Positions 45,294-52,522 of a stretch of 64,000 bases of DNA are shown here, one piece after another (the stretch's first letter is position 1; each line of letters starts with the position of its first letter). The stretch is taken from positions 43,083 to 107,082 of the forward strand of contig JADKBB010000012.1 of assembly GCA_016715195.1 (NCBI GenBank), written 5' to 3'. The translations under genes and the position numbers were made by a program. Source of the DNA: Candidatus Villigracilis proximus. GTDB taxonomy: Bacteria > Chloroflexota > Anaerolineae > Anaerolineales > Villigracilaceae. The notes under the pieces are model-generated. The model saw nothing but the letters and a program-made list of their open reading frames with translations. It was not told the DNA's origin and made no database searches.

Positions 45294-45838
45294 TGTACTC
45301 TCCAATATCTTGAACCATCGCTTTCGCGGTCCATCATTTTTGCATCCACCAGATCACGGCGCAGGCCGGCTGTGTCTTCATGGAAGCGGCGCAAAATTTG
45401 ATTTACTTCCTTTTCGGTGTAGTTTGTATCTGGAGCAAAAGCCTGGATCAGATAATTTAAGATCGCCTGCAGCTTGGCGGGCTGATTTGGGATTTGCCTG
45501 ATACTTCCATCTGCGTTTAAATAGGCTTTGAGTACCTTTTTAGATTTATCATCCAGATCGGGCGCAGGGACATAGACCGGGCGTTCTTTTTTAAAATTAT
45601 CACGTGCAAGGGTGGCAAGCTTCTTATCATTCAATTCGTACAGATCCTCGTTCTGGCTAAGGACACCGACGAATTCAAGGAACGCCAGATGGTCCACGAC
45701 ATCCCGCAAGGGCAGGTTGAGTTTTTCAACGATGTCAGCGCGGCTGGCGCGTCGCTGGGTTAACAGGCCAATGATGCGTAAACGATCGGCATCAGACATG
45801 GCTTTCAGAAAATCGAGCATTTCAGACTTTTTATCCAT
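45290..45838 (-). CDS. ArsR-type HTH regulator with DUF2087 domain (copy A)
   Basis: 182 residues with the same two-part layout as copy B: winged helix (FLKAMSDADRLRIIGLLTQR and LPLRDVVDHLAFLEFVGVL), then DUF2087 (EKEVNQILRRFHEDTAGLRRDLVDAKMM). First gene of the operon. Its promoter, about 40-70 bp upstream of the start, overlaps a 30-bp near-perfect inverted repeat, so autorepression is likely. The inducing signal is unknown; no metal-site cysteines are evident. The stop overlaps the next gene by 4 nt. Confidence 0.85.
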   Translation of the reverse strand: MDKKSEMLDFLKAMSDADRLRIIGLLTQRRASRADIVEKLNLPLRDVVDHLAFLEFVGVLSQNEDLYELNDKKLATLARDNFKKERPVYVPAPDLDDKSKKVLKAYLNADGSIRQIPNQPAKLQAILNYLIQAFAPDTNYTEKEVNQILRRFHEDTAGLRRDLVDAKMMDRESDGSRYWRVQ

Positions 45839-45852
45839 GGTTCACTTCCGTA

Positions 45853-45882
45853 AATCTAATTTGATGAGTATCGAATTAGATT
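45853..45882. promoter_or_regulatory. 30-bp operator of the HTH-DUF2087 operon
   Basis: AATCTAATTTGAT (45853-45865) is inverted at 45870-45882 at 12 of 13 positions, separated by 4 nt. It covers the -10 box of the minus-strand promoter, 15-45 bp before the first start codon. The size and symmetry fit an ArsR-family dimer site. Confidence 0.75.
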
Positions 45883-45908
45883 TTATACAGAAAACAGGTG
45901 TGTGTCAA
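45880..45908 (-). promoter_or_regulatory. Promoter of the HTH-DUF2087 / GIY-YIG operon
   Basis: On the minus strand, TTGACA (45908-45903) and TAAAAT (45885-45880) are separated by 17 nt, a strong sigma-70-type promoter. Its -10 box overlaps the operator. Confidence 0.75.
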
Positions 45909-45953
45909 GGGGGTGATGTTTTGCCTGTCAAAAATGACCCGGTTTGAATGGGT

Positions 45954-45959
45954 TATAAT
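45954..45959 (+). promoter_or_regulatory. Candidate -10 box for ilvE
   Basis: TATAAT at 45954-45959 lies about 45 nt before the GTG start of ilvE. No good -35 box at 16-18 nt. Transcription would diverge from the HTH operon. Confidence 0.45.
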
Positions 45960-46004
45960 TTCTTGGCAGTATCTGATTTTATAAATTCAATCTGGAGGTG
46001 TCTA

Positions 46005-46925
46005 GTGGATCTCTCGAAGCATGCGTTCTTTGAGGGCAAGATCGTCCCACTGGCGGACGCGAAAATTAATATAGCCACTCATGGCTTTTTATACGGAACT
46101 GCTGTTTTCAGTGGTATGCGGGCATACTGGAACGAAGAGAAGAAACGCCTCTTCGTTTTTCGTCCTTATGATCATTATCATCGGCTATTAAATTCGGCGC
46201 GCATGATGGCGATGGATGTTCCGTACGATGAGCAGGGTCTGATCCAGCTCACGCTTGATCTTTTGCGGACGGATAACTGGCAGGAGGATGTGTATCTGCG
46301 TCCCACCGTCTATAAAGCGGATATGGGGATTGGTGTCCGATTGCATGATCTCAAGGATGAATTTTCCATGTTCGTTATGGCTTTTGAGAAATATGTTAAG
46401 AATGATTCAAATGCCCACCTGACCTTTTCCTCCTGGCGCCGTATTGACGATAACGTCATCCCGGCGCGCGGCAAAGTGGCGGGTGCGTATGCAAATTCCG
46501 CGCTGATCAAGACCGATGCAAACCGCGCCGGCTTTGACGAGGCTATTGTGCTGGATAACAACGGTCATGTCTCTGAAGGCTCGGCCATGAATATCTTCAT
46601 GGTGCGCGATGGGATTCTGGTCACACCGCCTTCAACCGATAATATCCTTGAAGGCATTACCCGCCGCTGTGTGATCGAACTGGCACGCAATGAGCTGGGA
46701 CTTCAAGTGGTGGAGCGTTCCATTGATCGTACAGAAATATTTGTCGCGGAAGAGTTGTTTATGACGGGAACTGCCGCTCAGATCGTGGCCGCCACAAAAG
46801 TGGACTACCGCCCGGTTGGCGGCGGCGTAATGGGACCCGTCACCACAAAACTCCGCGCGCTATTCGATGACGTTGTCCGCGCGAAAGTTCCAAAGTATCA
46901 TCATTGGAACGTGGAAGTGGGATAG
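46005..46925 (+). CDS. ilvE: Branched-chain amino acid aminotransferase
   Basis: PLP-dependent class IV aminotransferase interconverting Leu/Ile/Val and their 2-oxo acids. 306 residues from GTG at 46005, chosen for the GGAGG 8 nt upstream. Typical start KHAFFEGKIVPLADAKINIATHGFLYG, then RPYDHYHRLLNSARMM, GKVAGAYANSALIK with the PLP lysine region, DEAIVLDNNGHVSEGSAMNIF and the late LFMTGTAAQI. Enzymes of this subgroup also act on D-amino acids, but the N-terminal motif supports IlvE. Transcribed alone and ended by a strong terminator. Confidence 0.92.
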   Translation: MDLSKHAFFEGKIVPLADAKINIATHGFLYGTAVFSGMRAYWNEEKKRLFVFRPYDHYHRLLNSARMMAMDVPYDEQGLIQLTLDLLRTDNWQEDVYLRPTVYKADMGIGVRLHDLKDEFSMFVMAFEKYVKNDSNAHLTFSSWRRIDDNVIPARGKVAGAYANSALIKTDANRAGFDEAIVLDNNGHVSEGSAMNIFMVRDGILVTPPSTDNILEGITRRCVIELARNELGLQVVERSIDRTEIFVAEELFMTGTAAQIVAATKVDYRPVGGGVMGPVTTKLRALFDDVVRAKVPKYHHWNVEVG

Positions 46926-46951
46926 GCGGAAAGGTATACAGGTATACAAGA

Positions 46952-46989
46952 AAAGAAGTCCGTTGCTCAATCAGCAACGGACTTCTTTC
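46952..46989. terminator. Terminator between ilvE and the convergent gene
   Basis: A perfect 16-bp stem (52-67 with 73-88 of this block, core GAAGTCCGTTGCT) with 5-nt loop, flanked by A and T runs on both sides. Just upstream is a short iterated AGGTATACA word. Confidence 0.9.
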
Positions 46990-47003
46990 TCATTTCTCAC
47001 AGA

Positions 47004-47732
47004 TTATGGATTCTTTACGAAACGAACCAGTACCAGGTTTTTAGAACATTCCTTCGAAAGATCAATGTAGAGATTATCTGAAAGCGGCAGGCCTGCCTGA
47101 TCCAAAAGCTGCAAATACAACTCGCCTTTGGAGGTGATCGGAACATCTCCTAAAAAGAATTCAAAACCAGATTTTCCATAGGCCGGAGCAATACTACTTA
47201 CGGTCAATTCATTCTTCGACTTGCCGTTATACGTCCCCACCAGGCGAATGGTCATTCTAAGCATGTCCGCATTATTTGCATCGACAACGGTGCCGCCCAC
47301 ACCCTGCCATTTACAACCCAACTCTGGGTGAATGATCGTACTGTCAATTCCCTTGAAAGAAGCAGAAAAGGCCGCTTTGGGAGTGGCGGTTACCGTCAGC
47401 GTTTTTGTGGCAGGTACTAGCGAGAAAGGCGTTGGCGAAGGCTCCAGTGTGAAAGTTGGCAATAAAGTGGGAGTTTCGGTCAACAGCGCGGGCTGTGTCG
47501 CCGTCCATGTGGCTTCCGGCTGAATCTGGGTAATGGTCGCTGTGGGAGTTGCATTCGGGTCAATTGGATTCGGAGGGAAAGGATTTAAAGCTGAATTAGG
47601 CATAATAAAGATCGTAACAAAATATATGCCAATACAAAGCGTAAGCAACAGCAGGATAATGCTCAACATATCCCAAACTTCAAGCTTTCCACCTTTTTTC
47701 GACGTTGTACCATCATAATCATATTTACTCAT
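47004..47732 (-). CDS. Membrane-anchored protein with Thr/Pro-rich linker, function unknown
   Basis: 242 residues. A short basic cytoplasmic tail (SKKGGKLEVWD) precedes one transmembrane helix (SIILLLLTLCIGIYFVTIFI). A long Thr/Pro linker follows (about 48-110), then a C-terminal beta-rich domain with HPELGCKWQGVGGTVVDANN and two cysteines. Such anchored Pro/Thr-linker architectures are common in Chloroflexota exported proteins. No enzyme motif. The start at 47732 is chosen because TTGGAGCC stands upstream and the tail then begins MSKYDYD. Confidence 0.75.
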   Translation of the reverse strand: MSKYDYDGTTSKKGGKLEVWDMLSIILLLLTLCIGIYFVTIFIMPNSALNPFPPNPIDPNATPTATITQIQPEATWTATQPALLTETPTLLPTFTLEPSPTPFSLVPATKTLTVTATPKAAFSASFKGIDSTIIHPELGCKWQGVGGTVVDANNADMLRMTIRLVGTYNGKSKNELTVSSIAPAYGKSGFEFFLGDVPITSKGELYLQLLDQAGLPLSDNLYIDLSKECSKNLVLVRFVKNP

Positions 47733-47781
47733 CGTGCGGCTCCAAATAATGGCTTTTACCACAGCAAGTGTGGCGTGTTAT

Positions 47782-48715
47782 TTATGGGACTAAAGTAATT
47801 TCGCTTTTTGCGCGTTGTTCCGCGATCCAATTTTTTAGCGTGAGCTCCTGCACGGTCAATAAGGCATCCGGCGTTAAGAGGTGATCTGCGCGTTCCAGAG
47901 CTTTGAAAATATGAAAACCTGCATCAGTTGCAACCACATCGCTGTAGGCGCCAGCTTGTAAAGCGAATACGGCTTCATCGGCTTTTGCGTCAAGCAGGTA
48001 TCCGCGCGGCACCCAGCCCAACTCTCCAAGTGTGATCGGATCATATAATGCGGCCAGCGCGTCAAAATCTGCTCCGCCATTCAATTGTTCCAATGCGGCG
48101 CGCGCAGTTTCCTCATTATAGGTCAAAATCTGGCGCACATGGATTTGCTCCACCGTTGTCGGCGCATCCGCAATGATTTTGTCACGCATCCAGGCTGCTT
48201 CGGCAGAACGCTTTAATGCAATTCGGAAGGAAGCCTCGTCATACCCGTGAGCTGACTGCCATGCAGATAAAGCCTCTACGCCCCCCACAGACGCTGCCAG
48301 CGCATCTATTCTCGACTGTAGGTCTGCTTCTGTCAAAGTGAAATTCGCTTCTCTGGCAGCTTGAGAGAGCAAAACCTGCGCGATCATATCCTCAAGGACA
48401 GCTTTATTCGCATCCTCATCTGTGAAGGAGAGTCCCAATGCTGTTTGAGCAGACTTGTACCGCTCCAGTTCTGATTGAAATTCAGCGTTGGTAATGTACT
48501 CGCCGTTGATAACTGCTACAGATGGCGGGGGAGTGGCAGTAGGAGGCACGGGCGTAAGAGTCGGCAATTGGGGAGTGGGCGTGCTCGGGTTAAAGACAGA
48601 AGCGCAGGCACTTAATCCAAAAGCAAAAACAGAATCAAAATAAGACTCAGACGGAAGCCTTTTTGATCTGTTTCGGGTCGAGAAATCTTTTAGAACTACG
48701 GGGATGTGAAGACAT
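47782..48715 (-). CDS. SurA/PrsA-type peptidyl-prolyl isomerase lipoprotein (two frameshifts)
   Basis: The main reading contains a SurA N-domain-like helix region (VAVINGEYITNAEFQSELERY) and a parvulin PPIase domain (VEQIHVRQILTYNEETARAAL through GELGWVPRGYL and GFHIFKALE). Upstream, the frame extends through NPSTPTPQ to the lipobox L-S-A-C. With one G restored near 48617 and one A near 48662, a full signal peptide appears: MSSHPRSSKRF, then GFRLSLILILFLLLGLSAC. The protein is thus a lipoprotein foldase of about 312 residues. TATAAT stands 7 nt before the ATG at 48715. Confidence 0.78.
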
Positions 48716-48722
48716 TGCCGAA

Positions 48723-48728
48723 ATTATA
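48723..48728 (-). promoter_or_regulatory. -10 box 7 nt before the lipoprotein foldase ATG
   Basis: On the minus strand, TATAAT is followed by 7 nt and the ATG at 48715. No Shine-Dalgarno is seen. It lies just beyond the groEL terminator, consistent with an independent leaderless transcript. Confidence 0.5.
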
Positions 48729-48735
48729 CCAACTT

Positions 48736-48771
48736 AAAAAGTTCGAGGCAGGCTTGAGACCTGCCTCGAAC
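48736..48771 (-). terminator. Terminator after groEL
   Basis: A 12-bp perfect stem (GTTCGAGGCAGG with its complement) with 7-nt loop is followed on the minus strand by TTTTT. It ends the groES-groEL transcript. Confidence 0.88.
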
Positions 48772-48791
48772 AAAAAATCTGGGATTAGGAT

Positions 48792-50453
48792 TTAGTAATC
48801 CATGCCGCCCATGCCGCCAGGAGGCATGGCAGGAGCGTTTTCCTTCGCAGGAACATCGGTGATCAACACATCAGTTGTGAGGATCATCGCGGCGATGGAA
48901 GCGGCGTTCTCAAGAGCGCCACGCACAACTTTGACGGGGTCGATCACGCCAGCTTTGATCATGTCGGTGTATTCGCCGGTGAGGACGTTGAAGCCGATGT
49001 TCGGGTTCTTCTTCTCGGCAGCGGTGCGGCGGACGGTGTCAATGATGACAGAGCCATCCTGGCCGGCATTTGCAGCCAGTTTACGGATCGGGGCCTCGAG
49101 CGCCTTCTTGACGATGTTAATACCGACCTTGATCTCTTCATTCTCGTCTTCGGCATGTGCCTTGGCGAGTTTATCAAGTTTGTTAGCGGCATTGATCAGG
49201 GAGATCTCACCACCAGGGACGATACCTTCTTCTACAGCGGCGCGAGCAGCTGAGAGAGCGTCTTCCACGCGGTGCTTCTTCTCTTTCATTTCAGTTTCGG
49301 TTGCGGCACCCACGCGGATGATGGCAACACCACCGCTGAGTTTGGCCAAACGTTCCTGAAGTTTTTCCTTGTCGTAATCGCTTGTGGATTTGTCGATCTC
49401 GATGCGGATTTCCTTGATGCGGGCTTCGATATCACCCTTCTTGCCTTTGCCGCCGATGATGGTGGTGTTCTCTTTGTCAGAGACAACCTTCTCAGCGCGG
49501 CCGAGGTCCTGAACGGTGGCGGTTTCGAGCTTGCGGCCGGTCTCTTCAGAGATGACCTGTCCACCGGTGAGGGCGGCGATGTCCTGAAGCATGGCCTTGC
49601 GGCGATCACCAAAGCCAGGGGCTTTGATGGCGAGCACATTCAACATACCGCGGATCTTGTTCAAGATCAGGGTGGCAATCGCTTCGCCGTCGATATCTTC
49701 AGCGATGATCACGAGTTCGCGCTTGCCAAGTTGGACGAGTTTTTCGAGCAAAGGAACGATGTCCTGAGCAGCGGAGATTTTCTTGTCATAGATCAAGACA
49801 TAGGCATCGCTGATCTGGGCTTCCATCTGATCGCCGTTGGTGATGAAGTAAGGCGAGATGTAACCACGATCGAACTGCATACCTTCCACGAATTCGGTTT
49901 CGAACTGCATGGTCTTGGATTCTTCAACGGTGATGACGCCGTCTTTACCGACCTTGTCCATCACGTCTGCGATCAATTCACCAACTTCAACATCAGCGGC
50001 AGAGTTGGTTGCCACGGAGGCAATTTCTTCGCGGGTGTCGATCTTGACAGAATTCTTCTTGAGTTCGGCCACGATGGTCTCGGTGGCGAGTTCAATGCCC
50101 TTCTTGAGCAGCATTGGGTTGTAACCAGCTTCAAGAGCCTTGAGGCCTTCGGTCACAATGGCATAAGCCAAAACGGTGGAAGTGGTTGTACCGTCACCGG
50201 CGATGTCATTGGTCTTCTGAGCGGCTTCCTTGAGGAGCTGGGCGCCCATGTTCTCGAAAGGATCTTCGAGTTCAATTTCCTTCGCAACGGAAACACCGTC
50301 GTGAGTAATGCTGGGGGAACCGAACTTGCGGTCAATGGCCACATTGCGGCCTTTGGGTCCGAGAGTTGCGGAAACAGCGTTTGCAACAACTGTCATGCCG
50401 TTCTTAAGCTTGCGGCGGGCTTCTTCTGAAAATACGATCTGTTTGGCTGCCAT
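48792..50453 (-). CDS. groEL: GroEL, 60-kDa chaperonin
   Basis: 553-residue ATP-dependent chaperonin subunit. ATLGPKGRNVAIDR at 30-43, NDIAGDGTTTSTVLA with the catalytic Asp near 87, and KAPGFGDRRKAMLQDIA are diagnostic, and the protein ends in a GGM-type tail. The nucleotide loop normally VPGGG reads VPGGE here, a substitution at a usually invariant glycine. Downstream of groES in a CIRCE-controlled operon. The start ATG is at 50453. No sign of disruption. Confidence 0.95.
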   Translation of the reverse strand: MAAKQIVFSEEARRKLKNGMTVVANAVSATLGPKGRNVAIDRKFGSPSITHDGVSVAKEIELEDPFENMGAQLLKEAAQKTNDIAGDGTTTSTVLAYAIVTEGLKALEAGYNPMLLKKGIELATETIVAELKKNSVKIDTREEIASVATNSAADVEVGELIADVMDKVGKDGVITVEESKTMQFETEFVEGMQFDRGYISPYFITNGDQMEAQISDAYVLIYDKKISAAQDIVPLLEKLVQLGKRELVIIAEDIDGEAIATLILNKIRGMLNVLAIKAPGFGDRRKAMLQDIAALTGGQVISEETGRKLETATVQDLGRAEKVVSDKENTTIIGGKGKKGDIEARIKEIRIEIDKSTSDYDKEKLQERLAKLSGGVAIIRVGAATETEMKEKKHRVEDALSAARAAVEEGIVPGGEISLINAANKLDKLAKAHAEDENEEIKVGINIVKKALEAPIRKLAANAGQDGSVIIDTVRRTAAEKKNPNIGFNVLTGEYTDMIKAGVIDPVKVVRGALENAASIAAMILTTDVLITDVPAKENAPAMPPGGMGGMDY

Positions 50454-50489
50454 AGTAGTAATTCCTTTTTAATGTAAAAAACTTTTGCA

Positions 50490-50564
50490 CACCAAGGTCA
50501 CCAGGAAACACAAAGAATATCTTTTTATTTATTAAACTTCGTGTACTTTGTGTCCTTCGTGGTT
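50490..50564. repeat. Dyad repeat in the groES-groEL gap
   Basis: ACCAAGGTCACCAGGAAACAC is matched imperfectly by the inverted TTCGTGTACTTTGTGTCCTTCGTGG about 20 nt later. It resembles the element at 38717-38790 and lies within the transcribed operon gap of 123 nt. Confidence 0.5.
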
Positions 50565-50576
50565 AAAGGTTTTTAA

Positions 50577-50873
50577 TTAACCGACGATACCGAGAAGGTC
50601 ACTCTCGCGCATGATGAGCAATTTCTTGCCTTCCATCTTAACTTCAGTGCCAGAGTACTTGGCGAAGAGCACAATGTCGCCAACTTTCACATCCATCGCA
50701 ACGCGTTCACCTTTGTCATTGCGTTCGCCGGGTCCGGCGGCCAATACTTTACCCTGTTGGGGTTTTTCTTTCGCAGTTTCGGGAAGAACGATACCACCTG
50801 CGGTTATTTCTTCCTGTTCTACTGCTTCGATGAGCACACGAGCGCCCAAAGGTTTGAATGAGATTTTTGCCAT
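50577..50873 (-). CDS. groES: GroES, 10-kDa co-chaperonin
   Basis: 98-residue co-chaperonin that caps GroEL. KPLGARVLIEAVEQEEITAGGIVLPETAKEKPQ is condensed here: the N-terminal strand, the flexible mobile loop (EITAGGIVLP) and the C-terminal LIMRESDLLGI are all in place. First gene of the operon, with a CIRCE operator and promoter upstream and a gap to groEL filled by a repeat. Short of nothing at either end. Confidence 0.95.
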   Translation of the reverse strand: MAKISFKPLGARVLIEAVEQEEITAGGIVLPETAKEKPQQGKVLAAGPGERNDKGERVAMDVKVGDIVLFAKYSGTEVKMEGKKLLIMRESDLLGIVG

Positions 50874-50921
50874 TGTTTGTCTCCTATTAGGATTTTTGGA
50901 TTTTTTTGAATAAGCAAGAAA

Positions 50922-50948
50922 TTAGCACTCAATCACTGCGAGTGCTAA
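50922..50948. promoter_or_regulatory. CIRCE element (HrcA operator)
   Basis: TTAGCACTC, 9 nt, GAGTGCTAA: the perfect CIRCE consensus, located in the groES leader between the -10 box and the start. It implies repression of groESL by HrcA at normal temperature. Confidence 0.97.
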
Positions 50949-50953
50949 TTTCA

Positions 50954-50982
50954 ATATTACCTAGATATAGAGGCAAAGTCAA
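50954..50982 (-). promoter_or_regulatory. groES-groEL promoter
   Basis: On the minus strand, TTGACT (50982-50977) and TAATAT (50959-50954) are separated by 17 nt. The CIRCE element lies immediately downstream. Confidence 0.8.
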
Positions 50983-51097
50983 GGGGATTGTATAAATTCT
51001 TACAAAACTCTGATGGACGCTTCGCCCCCGTTTCAACCTTAACTGGATGCTGATTCAGTTTCCAGAATCATTCTCTCCCCCAGGAATTCCACACTTC

Positions 51098-52522
51098 TTA
51101 CGGAGCAGCCGTTGGCGTGGTATCGATCATCACAGGCTCAAGCGTCGCCATTCCGGAATTTAATTCTTCAGGTGAGAAGGTGCAAATATTCCGCACCACA
51201 ACCACATCGGCGGCAATGTTGGGGTCACTATCGAAATCAGAGGCTTCGATCTCTGAGGCGATCTGAAGCGCTCTCGAACAGTAATCGTTTTTGTCAGTGC
51301 CTAGCGCGGCCAGTTCAGAAGCGTAAATATCGTAGTAATAAACCGTGCTGGCGCTTAGAGGAAGTCCCACCACATCAGCAGCAACATCATTTTTGCCGCA
51401 GTCGCCGCGCGCCGGACAGGATTGCTCGGCGGTGCATCCGCGTACGGCGCATTCAAGCGCGAGGATACCCGTCTCGTAGTTACGGTTCTTGTGATACAGC
51501 ACACCCAATTCCCCATAAAAAACAGGGTTATCAGGTTCAAATTCAAGTGTCTTTTGCACATTGCGAATTGCAATAAAGAACTGTCCCATTTGCGAGTAGG
51601 TCTTTGCGATGGAAATATACGGCACAGGATCGTCAATTCCAAGCTGCGCATTGATCTGCGCAGTCTGTGCAAAATATTCCAAGGACTTTTCGTAGAGTTG
51701 AGTCTGCACTTCTTCGTTGGGACTGTCAAACGCGAGGCGGCGATAATTGGCGCCGGCGTATAAATATAAAAATGTTAAATTGGGGGTGATCGCAATTGCA
51801 CGGTCATAGGCTTCGATGGCAAGCGAATATTCGCCCAATGATTCAAGCACGTACGCATGGACACGATGCACATCCATTAACGAAGGGTCTGCTTCAAGCG
51901 CTTGATCAATATTTTGCTGGGCCTGTGTCCACTTTTGCTGATCCACGAGAATTTCTGCGTAGAAAGCTTTAGCCAGTGTATTGCCATTATCAAGCTGGAT
52001 GGCGCGTACGGCGGCAGTCTCTGCCTGATTAAGAAAATCCTGCGCTTCACGCTCATCGATCAGGGTCGGGTTGGCGTTCCAGTCCAATACAAAGGCGCGA
52101 ATGCCTTGCACTGTGCTGTCATCGGGGGCCAGGGCAACCGCCTGATTGATCGAGTCGAGCGCTTCTGCAAGCCGGATTTTGACATCGGCATCTTTCACCA
52201 TCATGGCAGATGAATAGGTTTGAATGCGGGCAAGCTGCGCCAATACCAGCGCGTTGCTGGGGTCTACTTTTACGGCTTCAAGATACGCCGTAATGGACGC
52301 GTCCAATTCACCAGCGGTGAATTGAGCATCCCCTTCAAGCGCGTAAGAAGAAGCATAACGTGTGGGAGTGGGCGTGGCTTCAAAAGGCTGTTTGATATCG
52401 CCATTGGTTAGAGAACGCACCAGCCAGATCCCTCCGAGGATCAACACGATCCAGAAGAACATGCGGTAGACATTGGAGTCGGTGCGACGGCGAAAGAGTG
52501 CGCGTCTTTGATAAATGTTCAT
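51098..52522 (-). CDS. Membrane-anchored TPR protein (second of pair)
   Basis: 474 residues. A basic N-terminus (RRALFRRRTDSN) and one transmembrane helix (MFFWIVLILGGIWLVRSL) are followed by a Pro/Thr linker and some nine TPR units (for example ALEADPSLMDVHRVHAYVLE). A Cys-rich insert with CAVRGCTAEQSCPARGDC lies near residue 370, unusual for a TPR protein. The TPR part probably faces outward. The start overlaps the stop of the upstream TPR gene by 4 nt. Partner unknown. Confidence 0.8.
   Translation of the reverse strand: MNIYQRRALFRRRTDSNVYRMFFWIVLILGGIWLVRSLTNGDIKQPFEATPTPTRYASSYALEGDAQFTAGELDASITAYLEAVKVDPSNALVLAQLARIQTYSSAMMVKDADVKIRLAEALDSINQAVALAPDDSTVQGIRAFVLDWNANPTLIDEREAQDFLNQAETAAVRAIQLDNGNTLAKAFYAEILVDQQKWTQAQQNIDQALEADPSLMDVHRVHAYVLESLGEYSLAIEAYDRAIAITPNLTFLYLYAGANYRRLAFDSPNEEVQTQLYEKSLEYFAQTAQINAQLGIDDPVPYISIAKTYSQMGQFFIAIRNVQKTLEFEPDNPVFYGELGVLYHKNRNYETGILALECAVRGCTAEQSCPARGDCGKNDVAADVVGLPLSASTVYYYDIYASELAALGTDKNDYCSRALQIASEIEASDFDSDPNIAADVVVVRNICTFSPEELNSGMATLEPVMIDTTPTAAP

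Noticed and set aside
49272..50429. Open reading of 385 codons on the plus strand opposite groEL
   Set aside because: It mirrors the codon pattern of groEL, has repetitive low-quality protein sequence and no ribosome binding site, and groEL is certain.
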